Made by a program: the position numbers and the translations under genes | Part shown: positions 8,961 to 20,528 of the stretch, piece by piece | Numbering within the stretch: position 1 is the stretch's first letter | How the letters are laid out: the number at the start of each line of letters is the position of its first letter | Notes under the pieces: generated by a model | The model's database searches: none | Told to the model about the DNA's origin: nothing | Seen by the model: only the letters and a program-made list of their open reading frames with translations | NCBI GenBank assembly: GCA_964058805.1 | Contig: CAXKVV010000382.1 | Span: forward strand, 1 to 32,387 | DNA length: 32,387 nucleotides | Source of the DNA: Schoenoplectus triqueter | Lineage: Eukaryota > Streptophyta > Magnoliopsida > Poales > Cyperaceae | Direction of reading: 5' to 3'

Positions 8961-9322
8961 GGGAAGGGATCACTTGACAATGTTATCTTGACAATCTTGA
9001 TAATGAATTTTTAAATAAATAAGAAAAAAATCTTAAAAAAATCATATGGATATATTGTTATAGATTGATGGTGATTCAAAGTTTATGTAATTTCATTATC
9101 GTTTGATAGTCCATTAAATACCGTCAAATTATAATCATTGTAAATTGTATAAAATTTTGATGGTCCTTGATGGAGTATCTAATGATAATGAAATTACATG
9201 AAATTTGAATCACCATCAATCTATAAGTAGAAAAATATATTCATGATTTATTTTATTTTTTTTATATTTATTTAAAAATTCATTATCAAGATTGTCAAAA
9301 TAACCTATTGTCAAGTGATTTT
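8961..9322. mobile_element. AT-rich foldback element, family A, copy 1
   Basis: The segment begins GGGAAGGGATCACTTGACAA and ends with the mirror TTGTCAAGTGATTTT. The two arms (tcttgacaatcttgataatg and its complement near 9288-9302, gattgatggtgattcaaa and its complement near 9205-9222) pair almost throughout. A close relative lies at 31569-31954. It directly abuts the family D foldback at 8553-8955, so two different palindromic elements stand side by side. Confidence 0.7.
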
Positions 9323-9761
9323 ATCAGTTAAGTTTTAAAATTTCAGATTCAAGTGAAGTTTCAAACCCAGTAGATAGTAGATACGGCATTAACGCGATGG
9401 GTCCTAATTCCTATATGCGATGCTCAGAATTCAATTTTTCAATAAATGCTCTCGCATCTCTTCTTTTATACATGGAAAATTAGATTTGTTTGGTTCATGT
9501 CAGATGCACGTGCTTCAAAAATTGATTGTTCACTCAATCATAACACTCAACATAAATTTTTACCTTAGTAATTTCTAGATAACTACGAAATTTGAGAGCC
9601 TGAGTACTTAAAAGGATATGTACAAGACTGATCTAACTTAGAATTTAGTTGATCATTTATCGTAAAAATATTCAAATTTCACTATTAGGAGCTTACATTA
9701 TTTGATGGAAGGTTCAATATAGAATGATCATTTAATTAAACGACCCAACAACTCAAATTAG
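9323..9761. other. Intergenic, no gene seen
   Basis: AT-rich DNA with no supported coding region, RNA gene or element end. Confidence 0.5.
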
Positions 9762-9919
9762 ATACATATGCTATTTAAATGAAGAATACATTTAAATTTT
9801 TGGTTGTTTTGTTTAAAAAATGCATTATAAGTAACATACATATGCTATTTAAATGAAGAATACATTTAAATTTTTGGTTGTTTTGTTTAAAAAATGCATT
9901 ATAAGTAACATACATATGC
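9762..9919 (+). repeat. Perfect 74-bp tandem duplication
   Basis: The unit starting atacatatgctatttaaat occupies 9762-9835 and is repeated without a mismatch at 9836-9909, followed by the first ten bases of a third copy (9910-9919). The lack of any difference implies a very recent duplication (or an assembly duplication). Confidence 0.95.
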
Positions 9920-10216
9920 ACATAAAAGAATAAGTCCATAATAAAAGTAACTTTTATTTACTATATGACGAGGTGCTAGTTAAAATTAACTCAGTAATGC
10001 ATTAACTTTTTTAGAAAAAAAAATGGTAGGATCAGGAATGCATTATAAATGTAACAAATTATAGATGTACTTATTGTAGTAGCTTCAAATATTGATGTCT
10101 GTGACATTATTTGTGAAATTAATTAATTAAGCTATATAATTTTAGTAAAAGCGCATATAAATTTCATGTGGCTTCTCTTATAAATAATATTTTATTTTTT
10201 ATATATCATTACCGAT

Positions 10217-10354
10217 CAGTGACAGAGCCACATATACTAGTGCAAATGACATCACTAAATTTTATAAATATATATAATTCGATTGATATTTTTTAAAATT
10301 AGTATAAAATATATATAACGACACTATTAAATTTTATTTCGCTCTCCATCACTG
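10217..10354. mobile_element. Short hAT-type MITE, CAGTGGCGGAGC family, copy 2
   Basis: This 138-bp element starts CAGTGACAGAGC and its right end reads CAGTGATGGAGAGC on the other strand. The flanks TTACCGAT (10209-10216) and TTACGGAT (10355-10362) match in seven of eight bases, a good hAT-type duplication. Its inside is AT-rich and non-coding. Confidence 0.75.
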
Positions 10355-10680
10355 TTACGGATGAACCATATGCGGCACTTAAACGAAGTAAAGAAAGCCC
10401 AACGAGAATATGACGTGGCATACAACCATGATTGAATATTGAAATTAAAAAAAGAATAAGAGAGTACTAAAATTTGATAAAGATTGGTACAATAATACAA
10501 GTGCATATCCTCTTTGTTGGGACTTGGGACCCATTACACAATTAGACAAGGCTAATTTGATTGATTGTTACTATTAAACGCCAATAAGATCTCAATTATA
10601 TCACTGCCAAACACTCCAAAAAGTCACAAGACCTAGAAGAAACGAAGAAAGATTTTGGAGGCAAATGAATCACGATGTCA

Positions 10681-10885
10681 ATGGTACGACCGATTTTTTT
10701 ATTTAATAATTACAAAATCCAAATTTAAATATGTAGGAAAATAGGAGAAACTAGGAATTTTCCGCGTGTGACACCGGTAAGAAATTTTTTTAGTGCGTCG
10801 ATGTGACTGACACTAAGAAAAAAAACACATATCGTAGAAGATCCGGCAACTTAAAAAAAAATTGTGTCGGATTCGATGCGTTAAA
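10681..10885 (+). repeat. Dispersed ~200-bp repeat, left copy of an inverted pair
   Basis: From about ggtacgaccgatttt to gtgtcggattcgatgcg this segment matches, in opposite orientation, 12385-12600. Shared landmarks are an AATAATTxxAAAATCC block, ATGTAGGAAAAT, an AATTTTTTTAG(T/C)(G/A)CGTCGA block followed by GACACT, and AGAAGATC. Together with its partner it brackets the nested hAT elements. It could be one end of a 1.9-kb element with long inverted termini, or an independent copy. Confidence 0.7.
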
Positions 10886-10941
10886 ATTTTTATCACATCA
10901 CCTTGTAGTTTTCACCTGAAATTTTTGTCATGTTCGCCGTG

Positions 10942-11779
10942 CAGGTGGCGGAGCTTTATTATGACTAATTGGGTCATGGCTAGGGTTATAAAAAAACCCG
11001 GACGGGTCAGACCCGACCCGCTGAACCCGTGGCCGCGACCCGTCCCGCCCCGACCCGTGATCTAATCCGTCAAATCCGTGACCCGTTAGAACTGATGGGT
11101 CTAGCACGGGCGCGGGCAAAAAAATTTCAAAAAAACCCGTGCTAGACCCGACCCGTTTTGGACCCGTCCCGACCCGACCCGACCCGCCCAACCCGTGCAA
11201 ACCCGCCCCCGACCCGTCCCGGGAATCCGTGCAAACCCGGGAAAATTCAAAAAATTCAAAAAAATATGGAAAAAATTAATTTTTTTTGGTAAAAATATAA
11301 ATAATTATATATTTTAAATATTCTTAATAATTATTTTTGAATTTTTCGGAAATTTTGAGAATTTATTTGAATTTTATTGGGTTATTTTTGAATTTAAAAA
11401 AAAACCCTTGGACCCGACCCGACCCGCCCCACCCTTGGACCCGACCCGCCCCGCCCCGCTGACCCGTCCGACCCGACGGGTCTAGGACGGGTCGCGGCCA
11501 AACCCCCCAAAATGGACCCGTCCTAACCCGTCCCGTGAAAATCCGTTGACCCGTCCCAACCCGTCCCGCCAAAACCCGCCGACCCGTGCAAACCCGTCCC
11601 GACCCGACCCGACCCGACCCGTTTTTAATACTCTAGTCATGGCCCCCTCTATGAGTCCCAAGAGGTAAAAAATAATATTCATTTTTTAAAGGAAATTAAG
11701 TTTGAGATAGAAAATTGGCCCCCTCTAATTATTTAATATAAGTAATAATATCTTAAAATCAACTCAAGCTCAGCTACTG
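10942..11779. mobile_element. hAT-type MITE, CAGTGGCGGAGC family, copy 3, interrupted
   Basis: The left part, CAGGTGGCGGAGCTTTATTA, and the right part, ending AAGCTCAGCTACTG, are the two ends of the same family as 5689-5845 (GGCGGAGCTTAG and CAAGCTCCGTTACTG there). The 655-bp element at 10981-11635 has inserted after base 10980 and split it. After removing the insert the host element would be about 175 bp. No clear target duplication of the host element itself remains. Confidence 0.7.
10981..11635. mobile_element. hAT-type element rich in GACCCG motifs, nested insertion
   Basis: Flanked by a perfect 8-bp duplication GTCATGGC at 10973-10980 and 11636-11643. Ends are TAGGGTTATAAAAAAACCCG and, complemented, TAGAGTATTAAAAACGGGTC. 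The outer thirds are dense runs of GACCCG, CCCGACCCG, CCCGTCC and AACCCGT in both orientations; the centre (about 11240-11400) is AT-rich. The perfect duplication inside an older MITE shows the order of insertion. It has no transposase. Glycine/arginine-rich minus-strand ORFs over it are a product of the CGGGTC repetition. Confidence 0.9.
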
Positions 11780-12384
11780 CAGTTTAGCATTCCAAAAAAA
11801 TCTTTCAATAAATACTTTCCATAAATTTCAGGGAGATGCCCAATAATTATTCCAAGCATTATATAATGATACGCTAAAATATTGTATATATTGTTCTTTC
11901 ATAAATATAAAATATGTACATCTATTTTAATTAGAATTTTTTAATTGTCACATTAAAAGCTTGTATGCTGAATGAGATATAAAATTTACTCAATTTTTAA
12001 TTAATGATAATTTTATAATTTTTTGTTTTTATTTATAAAAATATTTTATTTCTCGTTATTATAAAATTTAGATAACCAAACTATGAGTTATTCTTTTATT
12101 TGTTGGCACATGAGATGAAAGAAATCAAGATTGAAAAATAATTATACCGACCAAGGTACGCAACTTTTAATTATTTTAGTAGATTTTTTATTGTCAATAA
12201 TTTATGAATGTAACGAAAAGTTTAATTTTATTTTAGAAAAATTAATCTGCCTTATAAGAATACAACTTAGAGTGGTGTGTATCTAATTTGAAAAATTATA
12301 GTCAAAATGGAGTTAAAGGTATTTATTTGTCAATAAAAATGAAGCTAAAGGTATTTATCAAATGAGAAATCAAACATGAGTGTC
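11780..12384. other. AT-rich intergenic, no gene seen
   Basis: AT-rich DNA between the nested hAT elements and the right copy of the inverted repeat pair. A local duplication 'gagttaaaggtatttat / aagctaaaggtatttat' lies near 12310-12360. No gene is supported. Confidence 0.5.
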
Positions 12385-12600
12385 AATCGACACAATAATT
12401 TTTTTTTCAGTGCATCAGATCTTCTGTGACACGTGTTTTTGTAGAGTGTCAATCACCTCGACGTGCTAAAAAAATTACCGTACAGATTTGACACGTGAAA
12501 TTTTTTTCGTTCCACCTATTTTTCAATAACTGTTTAATATTTTCCTACATGTTTAAATTCGGATTTTTGAATTATTATATGAAAAATCGGATGGTACAGT
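12385..12600 (-). repeat. Dispersed ~200-bp repeat, right copy of an inverted pair
   Basis: Reverse-complement relative of 10681-10885, with a roughly 20-base extra stretch (aaacagttattgaaaaatag on the minus strand) missing in the left copy. The match is imperfect but runs across almost the whole segment. Confidence 0.7.
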
Positions 12601-12821
12601 GTCTGGGTGGACCTAAGAGTGTTTGAAATTGACATCATCGAGTGATGAACATCAAATGAAATGAGTGCATTACCTTACAGAGTGGGCCTCGTCTCTTAAA
12701 GCTGTGCCCCCGAATTAGGGGTGAAACAGGGTTAAACTTTTAACGCTCCAAATTAGGGTGAATGATTAGGAGCGTGGTGAAAGTCAATTGATCTCCTCTT
12801 TCAACTCCGCTATCCTTTCAT

Positions 12822-13017
12822 CAGAGACGAAATCAGAATTTTCAAATTAAGAGGCCGGAACATGATTGGCAAGGTTATTGAAGAATTGAGAGAATCGGAG
12901 TATCAAAAATTTTATATTTTATTATTAAAATTATTCATCAAATACTTAATTTAACTAATTTTTTTGAAAGTAAAAGGGGATATTCCCCTGCTCGTCCACC
13001 CCCTATCTTCGTCCTTG
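12822..13017. mobile_element. Candidate short hAT-like MITE
   Basis: The ends CAGAGACGAAATCAG and, complemented, CAAGGACGAAGATAG form imperfect inverted repeats, and the right inner part has the ggggat/atcccc type sequence common in plant 'GAC/GGC' MITEs. No target duplication was recognised, so the call is tentative. Confidence 0.35.
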
Positions 13018-13524
13018 CCCCCAGTTACCCTCTCATCTCTACTCAATAGCACGACATTAATTATCATGGTCCCTAAAATTTTGTATTTCCAATATGGTCG
13101 TTAAACATTGCATTTATTGGATGTTCTTATGTATGTCCTCGTAATTATCTTCTTTAAAAAAATTCATTTTTTTGCCAATTTTTTTTTCTTTTGCCAGGAA
13201 AAGACAAATATATTTTTTAAGAAGAACAAATATATTCGAAATCTAGTAAAGTATTATATTTTGAGCAGATCATAAAAGGGATTTATACTTTGGAATTCAT
13301 ATATCAAAAGCCACAATCCTGATGGTCGATGTTAATGAACATAATGTGTACATATTGAAACATCATGGAATATCCAATTTTATTATTTTTAAATATTTAT
13401 ACTATTTCAGATTTTTTTTAAAGATAACTATATAATAATAATAATAAAATAATATTATTGTAACTCAAATTCGAGTCATCTTTCAAAAATACAAAGCTAG
13501 TATGAAAAATCTAAAAAATAATAT
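13018..13524. other. Intergenic, no gene seen
   Basis: AT-rich sequence. The stretch near 13065-13145 (ggtccctaaaatt, then ggtcgttaaac, then gtcctcgtaatt) has the 'GGTCCCTxAA' phrasing often seen in old plant retroelement untranslated regions, but no element can be delimited. Confidence 0.45.
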
Positions 13525-13608
13525 ATTTGAAAGATATTATGGGTTCAAACCCCTATAAACACAAAATAAAATTTGTGAGCTAGACTATTATCTTTCTGTA
13601 AAAAAAAT
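13525..13608 (+). mobile_element. SINE-like fragment (3' part)
   Basis: The stretch contains gatattatGGGTTCAAACCCC, a tRNA B-box-like sequence, followed by ataaaatttgtgagctagac, a pyrimidine-rich tail and an A-run. It aligns with the minus-strand sequence 30143-30010 over this part, so both belong to one tRNA-derived SINE family. A clear A box was not found in this copy. Confidence 0.45.
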
Positions 13609-14349
13609 CAATATTTCGAACAAATGGTTCGACCATTTGAGCTTTGGTTTTCAACATACGGCTCCAAATTAGAAGCACCTTTTATATTGCTACAACTAGT
13701 AACAAAATATAAAATATTTCTTACTTTACGCTTATATCTCTCATTTTAAATTTTAAAAGATCAGAAGATGATCTTTATATTAAAATCTCCTTCAAGATCA
13801 ATTTTTATATGTTTTAGATTTTTTCTACTTTTTCAGAGAGATAATTTTCGTTGGTCTAACAATTTTTGAATCATCTAGCAATAATGATTTTCTGCCTTTC
13901 AAAAAAAATATTTTTAAAGATATAAAATTTGATTTCCATGAAGATTTCATATTTAGATCAAGTTGAATAGATTGGATCAGCTTTTTAAATTTGAACATAA
14001 GAGAGTGTGAAGTTAAAAATATTTTATACCCTAGCAAAAAGACATATATTGTTAACAAGAAATTATTATAATTGACTTAGTACTATGCATTATTTTTGAG
14101 CAAAAACTTATTGTTAGATAAAAAAAATGAGACCCTTACTATCTTTGTTCTATAGTTCTATAGGACATACATTATTTTTCATATGTCTTTTCACAAGATT
14201 TTAATTACTTGCACCCCCATAAAAAGATAAGACTTATTATCATCTGTGCTAAGTATGTGGTTCTGAAAATTGATTTTTGATATGAACATAGCCTAGAACA
14301 GTTGTATTCTTCAGAAATATTGACATTGTTATGAAACCTTTAGGGATTT
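13609..14349. other. AT-rich intergenic, no gene seen
   Basis: AT-rich DNA. A 77-codon minus-strand ORF at 13825-14058 is Lys/Phe/Ile-rich as expected from AT-rich DNA and has no recognisable domain. Confidence 0.5.
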
Positions 14350-14655
14350 GATGCTATCAATTTTGTGTGCCACAAAATTCCAACTTATTTTTAATTTATA
14401 TTTTAAAAATTGACATTCAAATTTAAAATCCATATGTTGATCTTGTAAAATTTAACAATTTTGAAAGATCATTTTATATAAAATCTAATGATAACAAAAT
14501 AAATGTATAAAAATTAATGAATTATAGTTAACTAGTTTCAATCATTTTGTTATCATTTAATTTAGTACAAAATAACTTTCAAAAATCATAAAATTTTGTG
14601 AGTATATATCTGCACGAAGATTAAAAAATCAACAATTTGAATTATAAATTTGAGA
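14350..14655. mobile_element. AT-rich foldback element, family D, copy 2
   Basis: The arms around attttgaaagatcatttta (left) and actttcaaaaatcataaaa (right) pair, and the core carries AATGATAACAAAATAAATG-like sequence mirrored by CATTTTGTTATCATTTAAT, as in 8553-8955. Ends are approximate. Confidence 0.5.
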
Positions 14656-15089
14656 TAATTTACGTAGGCCGATTACCTGTTTCGGTATTTGATGAGGTAC
14701 ATCTCACCCGGTCCAACTTCAGCCTTCAAATCAATTTGTTGGTTTTCAATTTTCATCTACACAGCCTCTTATTCTTCTTGTTTTTTTTTTTAAATTTCTG
14801 ATGTCCTCCAAACTTTACAAAGAAAAAGTTTTGCGATATCTGTTGGGTATTTGCATCGCATAGGTGGAACCATGATTATTTTGATAATCATGTATATATC
14901 TCCTCCGGCCAATAAGTCAACTATATATGTAATTATATACTATTAATTCGAGAAACTGATTTCCTTTTTTTTCATGATTAATCTTCCTCCAAAAGAAGTT
15001 ATCTTTTGTATATATTGTTTTCATCTCCTCTCTCTTTCACTTTTGCTTCAATAGGAAGAGAGACTACAGAAAAAGAGTAGTTTAAAGAC

Positions 15090-15090
<1 letters not shown>
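14656..15090. other. Intergenic, no gene seen
   Basis: Mixed-composition DNA with a pyrimidine-rich patch near 15015-15055. No gene, RNA or element end was recognised. Confidence 0.5.

Positions 15091-15150
<60 letters not shown>
15091..15150 (+). repeat. (ATT)20 microsatellite
   Basis: Sixty bases of uninterrupted ATT, twenty units. Confidence 0.95.
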
Positions 15151-15152
<2 letters not shown>

Positions 15153-16415
15153 ATTTGACTGAAATAGGATGAGGTAAAATGAACCCATGAAAATTAAATC
15201 TGAAAACTAAAAAAAAATCACATTGTTACGTTGTACAAGTCATCAACATAATTTCTATCACAAAATCATTCATCAAAGTGGTTGAATCATTTCTTACGTT
15301 CTCAAAATCATTCATCGAAGTGGCAATACAGACCAAAATATATTATATACCACACAAAAAGAATCCATTCGATTGTCCGAATTTTTTTAATCTTATAAGT
15401 GGTGAAATAAAAATAATAAAATAATAATGATCCAAACTCTACCCGATCTGATCCAAACTCTACGTAATTAAATTTATGTCAATTCATCATCAGCAAATTT
15501 GAAATTAATCAGTCGATTTCACAAGTTAATTAAACTGTTAGCGAGGGTCTCTCATGGACCTTATTCCTACTACCAGCATGGGGGAGACTATGCTTTTTAA
15601 TTGAACAGGACACTGTCATTATTCATCAGTCATCGTTCAAATCACTTGACAACAAAATTTGCACGTTTCCTGATTTTTTTTTGTCGTTCTACTCGAAACA
15701 GTAATTGAGCAGTAATGGAACACAAGGTATTTATGCATACCAAATGTCGACTTTGTTGATCTTTAATCCGACTTTGCTTATTACCAAATAAAGATGACAA
15801 TAAAAGATGAATTTTAATACAATGATTACAATTACTGCAATCATTTTTTTTAATAAACGATTATAATTAGATCTTTTAATTTTAGTAGGATCATGAAAGC
15901 ACATCCGATAAAAAAATGGTACATCAAAACTATTTTGGTGCATGAAGGTCATCTCTCGATTATAAAAAAAACATAATCTTGGACAAACTAATTTTGAAAC
16001 CAAAATCATCTCTGATGATATTGACTTCCTGAACAAAGGCAGAGAAAAAGTGAATCTCAAAATGAAATGCCTACAAAATTGATGTCAAGAGAACTGCACA
16101 CGTGTGAATTTGTGGTAGTAGTCATTTCATGCTACAGGAATTTGTGGTAGAACATATAATTCACGCACAATGGAAAAGATTGAACCACAAAGATTTATGA
16201 TTTGACAAGCCGGTTAAAATTCATGATTTGCAATGTCTTAATTTTCAAATCCCAAATCAAGAATTTTGAAAGAAAAACGGAGCTGAACTGCAGTTCAATG
16301 ACAGTTAATCATTGCGCCCACAGGCCACAGGGGTCCTAATAATAATTCATGATTTGATCAACTTGATCTGTATTCAGTGTCAAGTTGTATATTCAGTTTC
16401 ATAACTTGATTCATG
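15151..16415. other. Intergenic, no gene seen
   Basis: AT-rich DNA flanking the solo LTR. Small local duplications are visible: aaaatcattcatc(a/g)aagtgg near 15263 and 15305, gatccaaactctac near 15428 and 15450, and gaatttgtggtag near 16107 and 16138. A 109-codon minus-strand ORF at 15731-16060 has no recognised domain. Confidence 0.5.
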
Positions 16416-17364
16416 ATTAATGTCACACCCCAGAAATAATTGAATCGGATTAGGGGTGCTATCCCGCCACGTACGCACGACGAGAAGTGCGTACGAAAGG
16501 CTAAGTGAATAAAATAAGGAAATCACATAATAAACAAAACAATAATAATATAATATACATGACCATACAGTCCAGAATGAACAGATAAATACAACGCCGA
16601 CATCGGCGGGGCTAGCTCCATCGGAATGGGCAGCAAAATCTCTCAAAGAAAAACCCAAAAGAATAAATAAAAACTCTAAACCCGATAAATCCTAACTCAC
16701 TACCCTGCTCACAATGCGGCGAAGCGGCGAAGCATCCCTGTCACCACGCAGGACTGCACCTAGCACTCTTATCAGAAACTCGATCCCGCTCCTGTAAAAC
16801 CTGGACCCCACAACCACCGAGGAAACGTGAGTGATAAATCACTCAGTGCGGTTTTAGGTCCAGCACCGAGATGTTACAAATCTCTAGGCTTAGACTTAAA
16901 ACCATTACAATTAATTTTTGTAATAAATATTACAGTTACATAAAATTTGATGTTTGAATAATTAAATTGATTAAATTTTGTTCTGAGTAGAGTATAAAAG
17001 AATCCAAAAGAGTTTAATAAAATGCACTACTTGAAATCATGGATATTTTAAATCAAGGATAAACCCAAAATGAATCATTCTGAGATATTATAATACAAAA
17101 TGTACGGGTTCAAACTCCCATATCACACGAATGACTTTGCGGGATAAATTCTTTTCAGAAAGAACCGACCTCAACCAGTGCTCTATAGAAGAGAGCCCGC
17201 TCTATAGAAGAGAGCGTCATTCACTATCAAAACCATCCCTAATTTATCCCGCTCAGTCCCTTACTATAATGAAACGAACAACGACTCGATTTTCATCAAT
17301 ATATAATTCAAAGTGAAGGAGACTATCCGAAAATAATATAAACTGAAGTGAATCAATCACGAAC

Positions 17365-17422
17365 AAATATAAAGTGACAAAATAGTCACTGCTAAATATA
17401 AAGTGATAAAATAATCACTGTA
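17365..17422 (+). repeat. 29-bp tandem repeat inside the LTR
   Basis: Two adjacent 29-bp units starting aaatataaagtga differ at three positions. Each contains a small inverted repeat (agtga...tcact). Confidence 0.85.
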
Positions 17423-17723
17423 ACCACGGAATAGCTCCTCAATAATAAATTTAAAGTGTATTTTATTATAAAATCGAGTCGGTACTGACACTCTTCCCAA
17501 ACCCAAATTTGGATATTCATTGTTAACTTAAAATTTTCCTTGAGTTTCATAATATCATACAAATTATAGAAAACGGATAATATGCAAATTCAAATCTTAA
17601 TTCAATTTAGTTATGACTCGCCTAATATGATCAATATAACAATCTGATTAATTAAAATCTAAAAATCACATTATTTTATATAATAAAAATTCCAAGGTAC
17701 TTAATTAATACCGATATAAATTT

Positions 17724-17906
17724 TTAAATACTAATTAATCTATCTAAGATAATCTATCCTAGATAATCTATCATATAACTAATTTTATTACGTTATTAAA
17801 TACCACTTACTCTACCTAGGATAATCTATCCTATACTAATTATATTAAATTATTAAATACTAATTATTCTATCTAGGATAATCTATCCTACAACTAATTA
17901 ACCTTA
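17724..17906 (+). repeat. Degenerate tandem repeat with TCTATCTAGGATAATCTATC
   Basis: About three diverged units of 50-70 bp, each with ttaaatactaatt followed by tctatctaggataatctatc-like sequence, stand in tandem inside the solo LTR. Confidence 0.75.
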
Positions 17907-18278
17907 AATATTTGTCTAATTAATGGTCAAAGTAAAATGCATCTAAAATGAAATGCGGATGATATGAACAAGTCTCAATATCAAAAGAAAAGAAAATAAT
18001 ATTTTAAAGTCATATCCTATGAAATCGTAAATCTCAGTGCAATCCGCACCTGAATATTTTGGCAAGGCTGATAGCGTCTGATTGCTCGGTCTCTGGTGGG
18101 GCATCACGATCCCATCGGCCATCTCATCTCGGGTGTATTCGTTTGTCGGCTCGTCAAGATATTTTTCGAAAACCTATGAAGTCAGAAATAGGTTAAATTG
18201 GCGAGTACCCTATTCACATTGGGTCTGGTTTGGTCACGGTATACCGGACTCGGAGACGGAAGCACTATTATTTATGTT

Positions 18279-19247
18279 CGTGTTTTAAGATTATATTTAT
18301 TTTGATTAACGTAACTGATTTAATTTATTTAAATTAAATAAGTTAACTTAATGTTATCCCTTAATTAATTTAATTTTAATTAGGATAATTAATTAATTAA
18401 AAATAGAGAAATTAATTAATATATAATATTATAATTAATATTGTTCTTACTAAAAATAGAGAAATTGATTAATATATATTTATTAATATTATTCTATTCT
18501 TAAATAGAGAAATTGATTAATAGGTATTTATATATATTACTTAATGTCATTCCATTATTAAAATAGAGAAATTGATTAATATATATTTTATATTATAAAT
18601 TATTATTATATTTTATTTATTATTTTACCACCCTTAATTATTTATAGTATATTCTTTAATTATGTTTTATTTTATTTATACTAGTATTATTTTTATAAAA
18701 AGAAATTAACGAACTTAATTTTAATTTAACGTGTTTGTTTTAATTAAACTATGTTGGTGGTTTGAGATTATATTTATTTCAATTAATATAACTTATTTAA
18801 TTCATTTAAATTAATTAAGTTAGCTTAATATTATTCCTTAATTAATTTAATTGTAATTAGGATAATTAACTATTTAGAATTAGAGAAATTGATTAATATA
18901 TCACATTATATAATTGATATTATTCTTATTAAAAATAGAGAAAATTGATTAATATGTAATTATATATTTATATATTTATTTAAATTATTTTAAAATAGAA
19001 AAATTGATTAATATATATTTTATATTATAAATTATTATTATCCTTTAATTATTATTTATAATCCCTAATTATTTATATTATGTTATTTAATTATATCTCA
19101 TTTTATATTTTTAATATTATTTTCATTAATTAAAAAATATATTATATAAAACTAGAATAAAAATAAAAATCAAATTAAAAGAAAAGAAATTCAATTACAC
19201 TAAAATTTAATTAATGTTTTTATTTAATTAAACGTGTTGGTGTTTTA
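18279..19247 (+). repeat. ~477-bp tandem duplication inside the LTR
   Basis: The unit beginning tttaagattatatttatttt (18284) recurs as tttgagattatatttatttc (18761), a period of about 477 bases; both end near a gtgttggt/tgttggtgg phrase. Inside each unit the motif AATAGAGAAATTGATTAATA recurs every 50-60 bases: about 18411, 18454, 18502 and 18561 in the first, 18879, 18931 and 18992 in the second. This layered amplification partly explains the length of the LTR. Confidence 0.8.
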
Positions 19248-20454
19248 ATGTGTTTGGGATCATAGGCTGCCTCCGAAACCACTGTATCTGTTCGGATTTT
19301 CATTTTGAGGCAGATCATGTAATCATCTCCCATATTCAACTTTAAATATTAATTAATTATTAGTTGCGCACGTTTTTAAATTTTACGGCACTTGCTAATT
19401 AATTAATTATATTTTTATCCCACTTAACCTTTCGGCCCATTTAACTTGATCAATTTATTTTTCGACTATTTTTATAGTTTCAGTTGTACGTAAAGGTTGA
19501 ATTTGCGCATATAACCCTCTAAGAGGTGCTATTACCACAATTTTATTTAGGTCCCTTAAATGTAATATATTTCACAATTGGACCCTTAACTTATACGAGC
19601 TTTACAAATCAGCCCCCACACTCATTATATTTCTCAATTCAGTCCCTGACAAGGGATATACCATACCAATAAAATTGTACAGTAGCAACAGAGGGACAAA
19701 AGGGTATACGGTTAGAACAGTCAAGATGAGGCACTACACAAGCAAATTACAACCCAGAATAAAGTTGTGTAATGATGCACAACACAAATCGGCACAACAG
19801 CACAAGTTGGTACCAGTACACAACCCACCACCAATTTCAGTACAATTACTCAAGGGAAATACAGCATCATCAAGATATAAGATTGCACAAGGCACAAAAT
19901 GGCAACTAGCAAGAGGGCAAGCACGGCTCAGCCGGAAATCAAACAACAAAGCAATGATCAGTAAGGCACAAAACCAGCAAGGGTCAGTATTTACCAAAAT
20001 GTGAATCAAAACCAGGCCAGCTTCTGCATCACTGGTACATCGGTACCAGTGTACCAGAGACTACCTAGGGTAATACCAGAGATATCAGCAACCCAGCACA
20101 CAAACATCAGTAACAAAAACAGTACCGAGGTGGCATTACTGCCCATAACCCAGAACCCAGCAGAGGCAAAACCCAACGAATTTCAGGGCACAGGCTCAGC
20201 CCGGCTCACGGCCTACACGGCCGGAAATCAAAGGAGGAAAGATAATACCAGGTTTGAACTCAGGGCAGCGCACAGGGTTAGCGGTCTTGGATCCAGCCAG
20301 CAGTGGTCGGTTCTGGTCAGAGGTGGACGAGGTTAAAGCAGTGGCACCTAAGGTGGTTGCATGAGACTCAAAGCTAATAGGATGAAGGGAGGGATTTGGC
20401 GAGTGTGGGGGTTTTGGCACTCGGCAGGGGAGGAAATGAAATGACAGTGAGGGT

Positions 20455-20528
20455 TAACCAGTCGGTAGAGATAGGGATGCTTTGTTGTGGTGTCGCCAGA
20501 AGAAGGAAATGCAAGGGTTTCGATCCCC
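20455..20528 (+). other. tRNA-promoter-like A and B boxes, possible SINE inserted in the LTR
   Basis: taaccagtcggtagag (20455-20470) resembles an A box and ggtttcgatcccc (20516-20528) resembles a B box with one extra base. The spacing fits a tRNA-derived SINE. No poly-A tail, T tail or target duplication was found, so this is tentative. Confidence 0.3.

Noticed and set aside
10862..11682. Gly/Arg-rich and Pro-rich ORFs
   Set aside because: They arise from CGGGTC motif repetition in a hAT-type element.
15731..16060. 109-codon minus-strand ORF
   Set aside because: Composition matches the AT-rich surroundings and no domain or plausible gene context is visible.
19675..20336. Pair of plus-strand ORFs of 109 and 111 codons
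   Set aside because: They lie inside the solo LTR on its antisense strand and show no domain; they fit chance in a CA- and GA-rich stretch.
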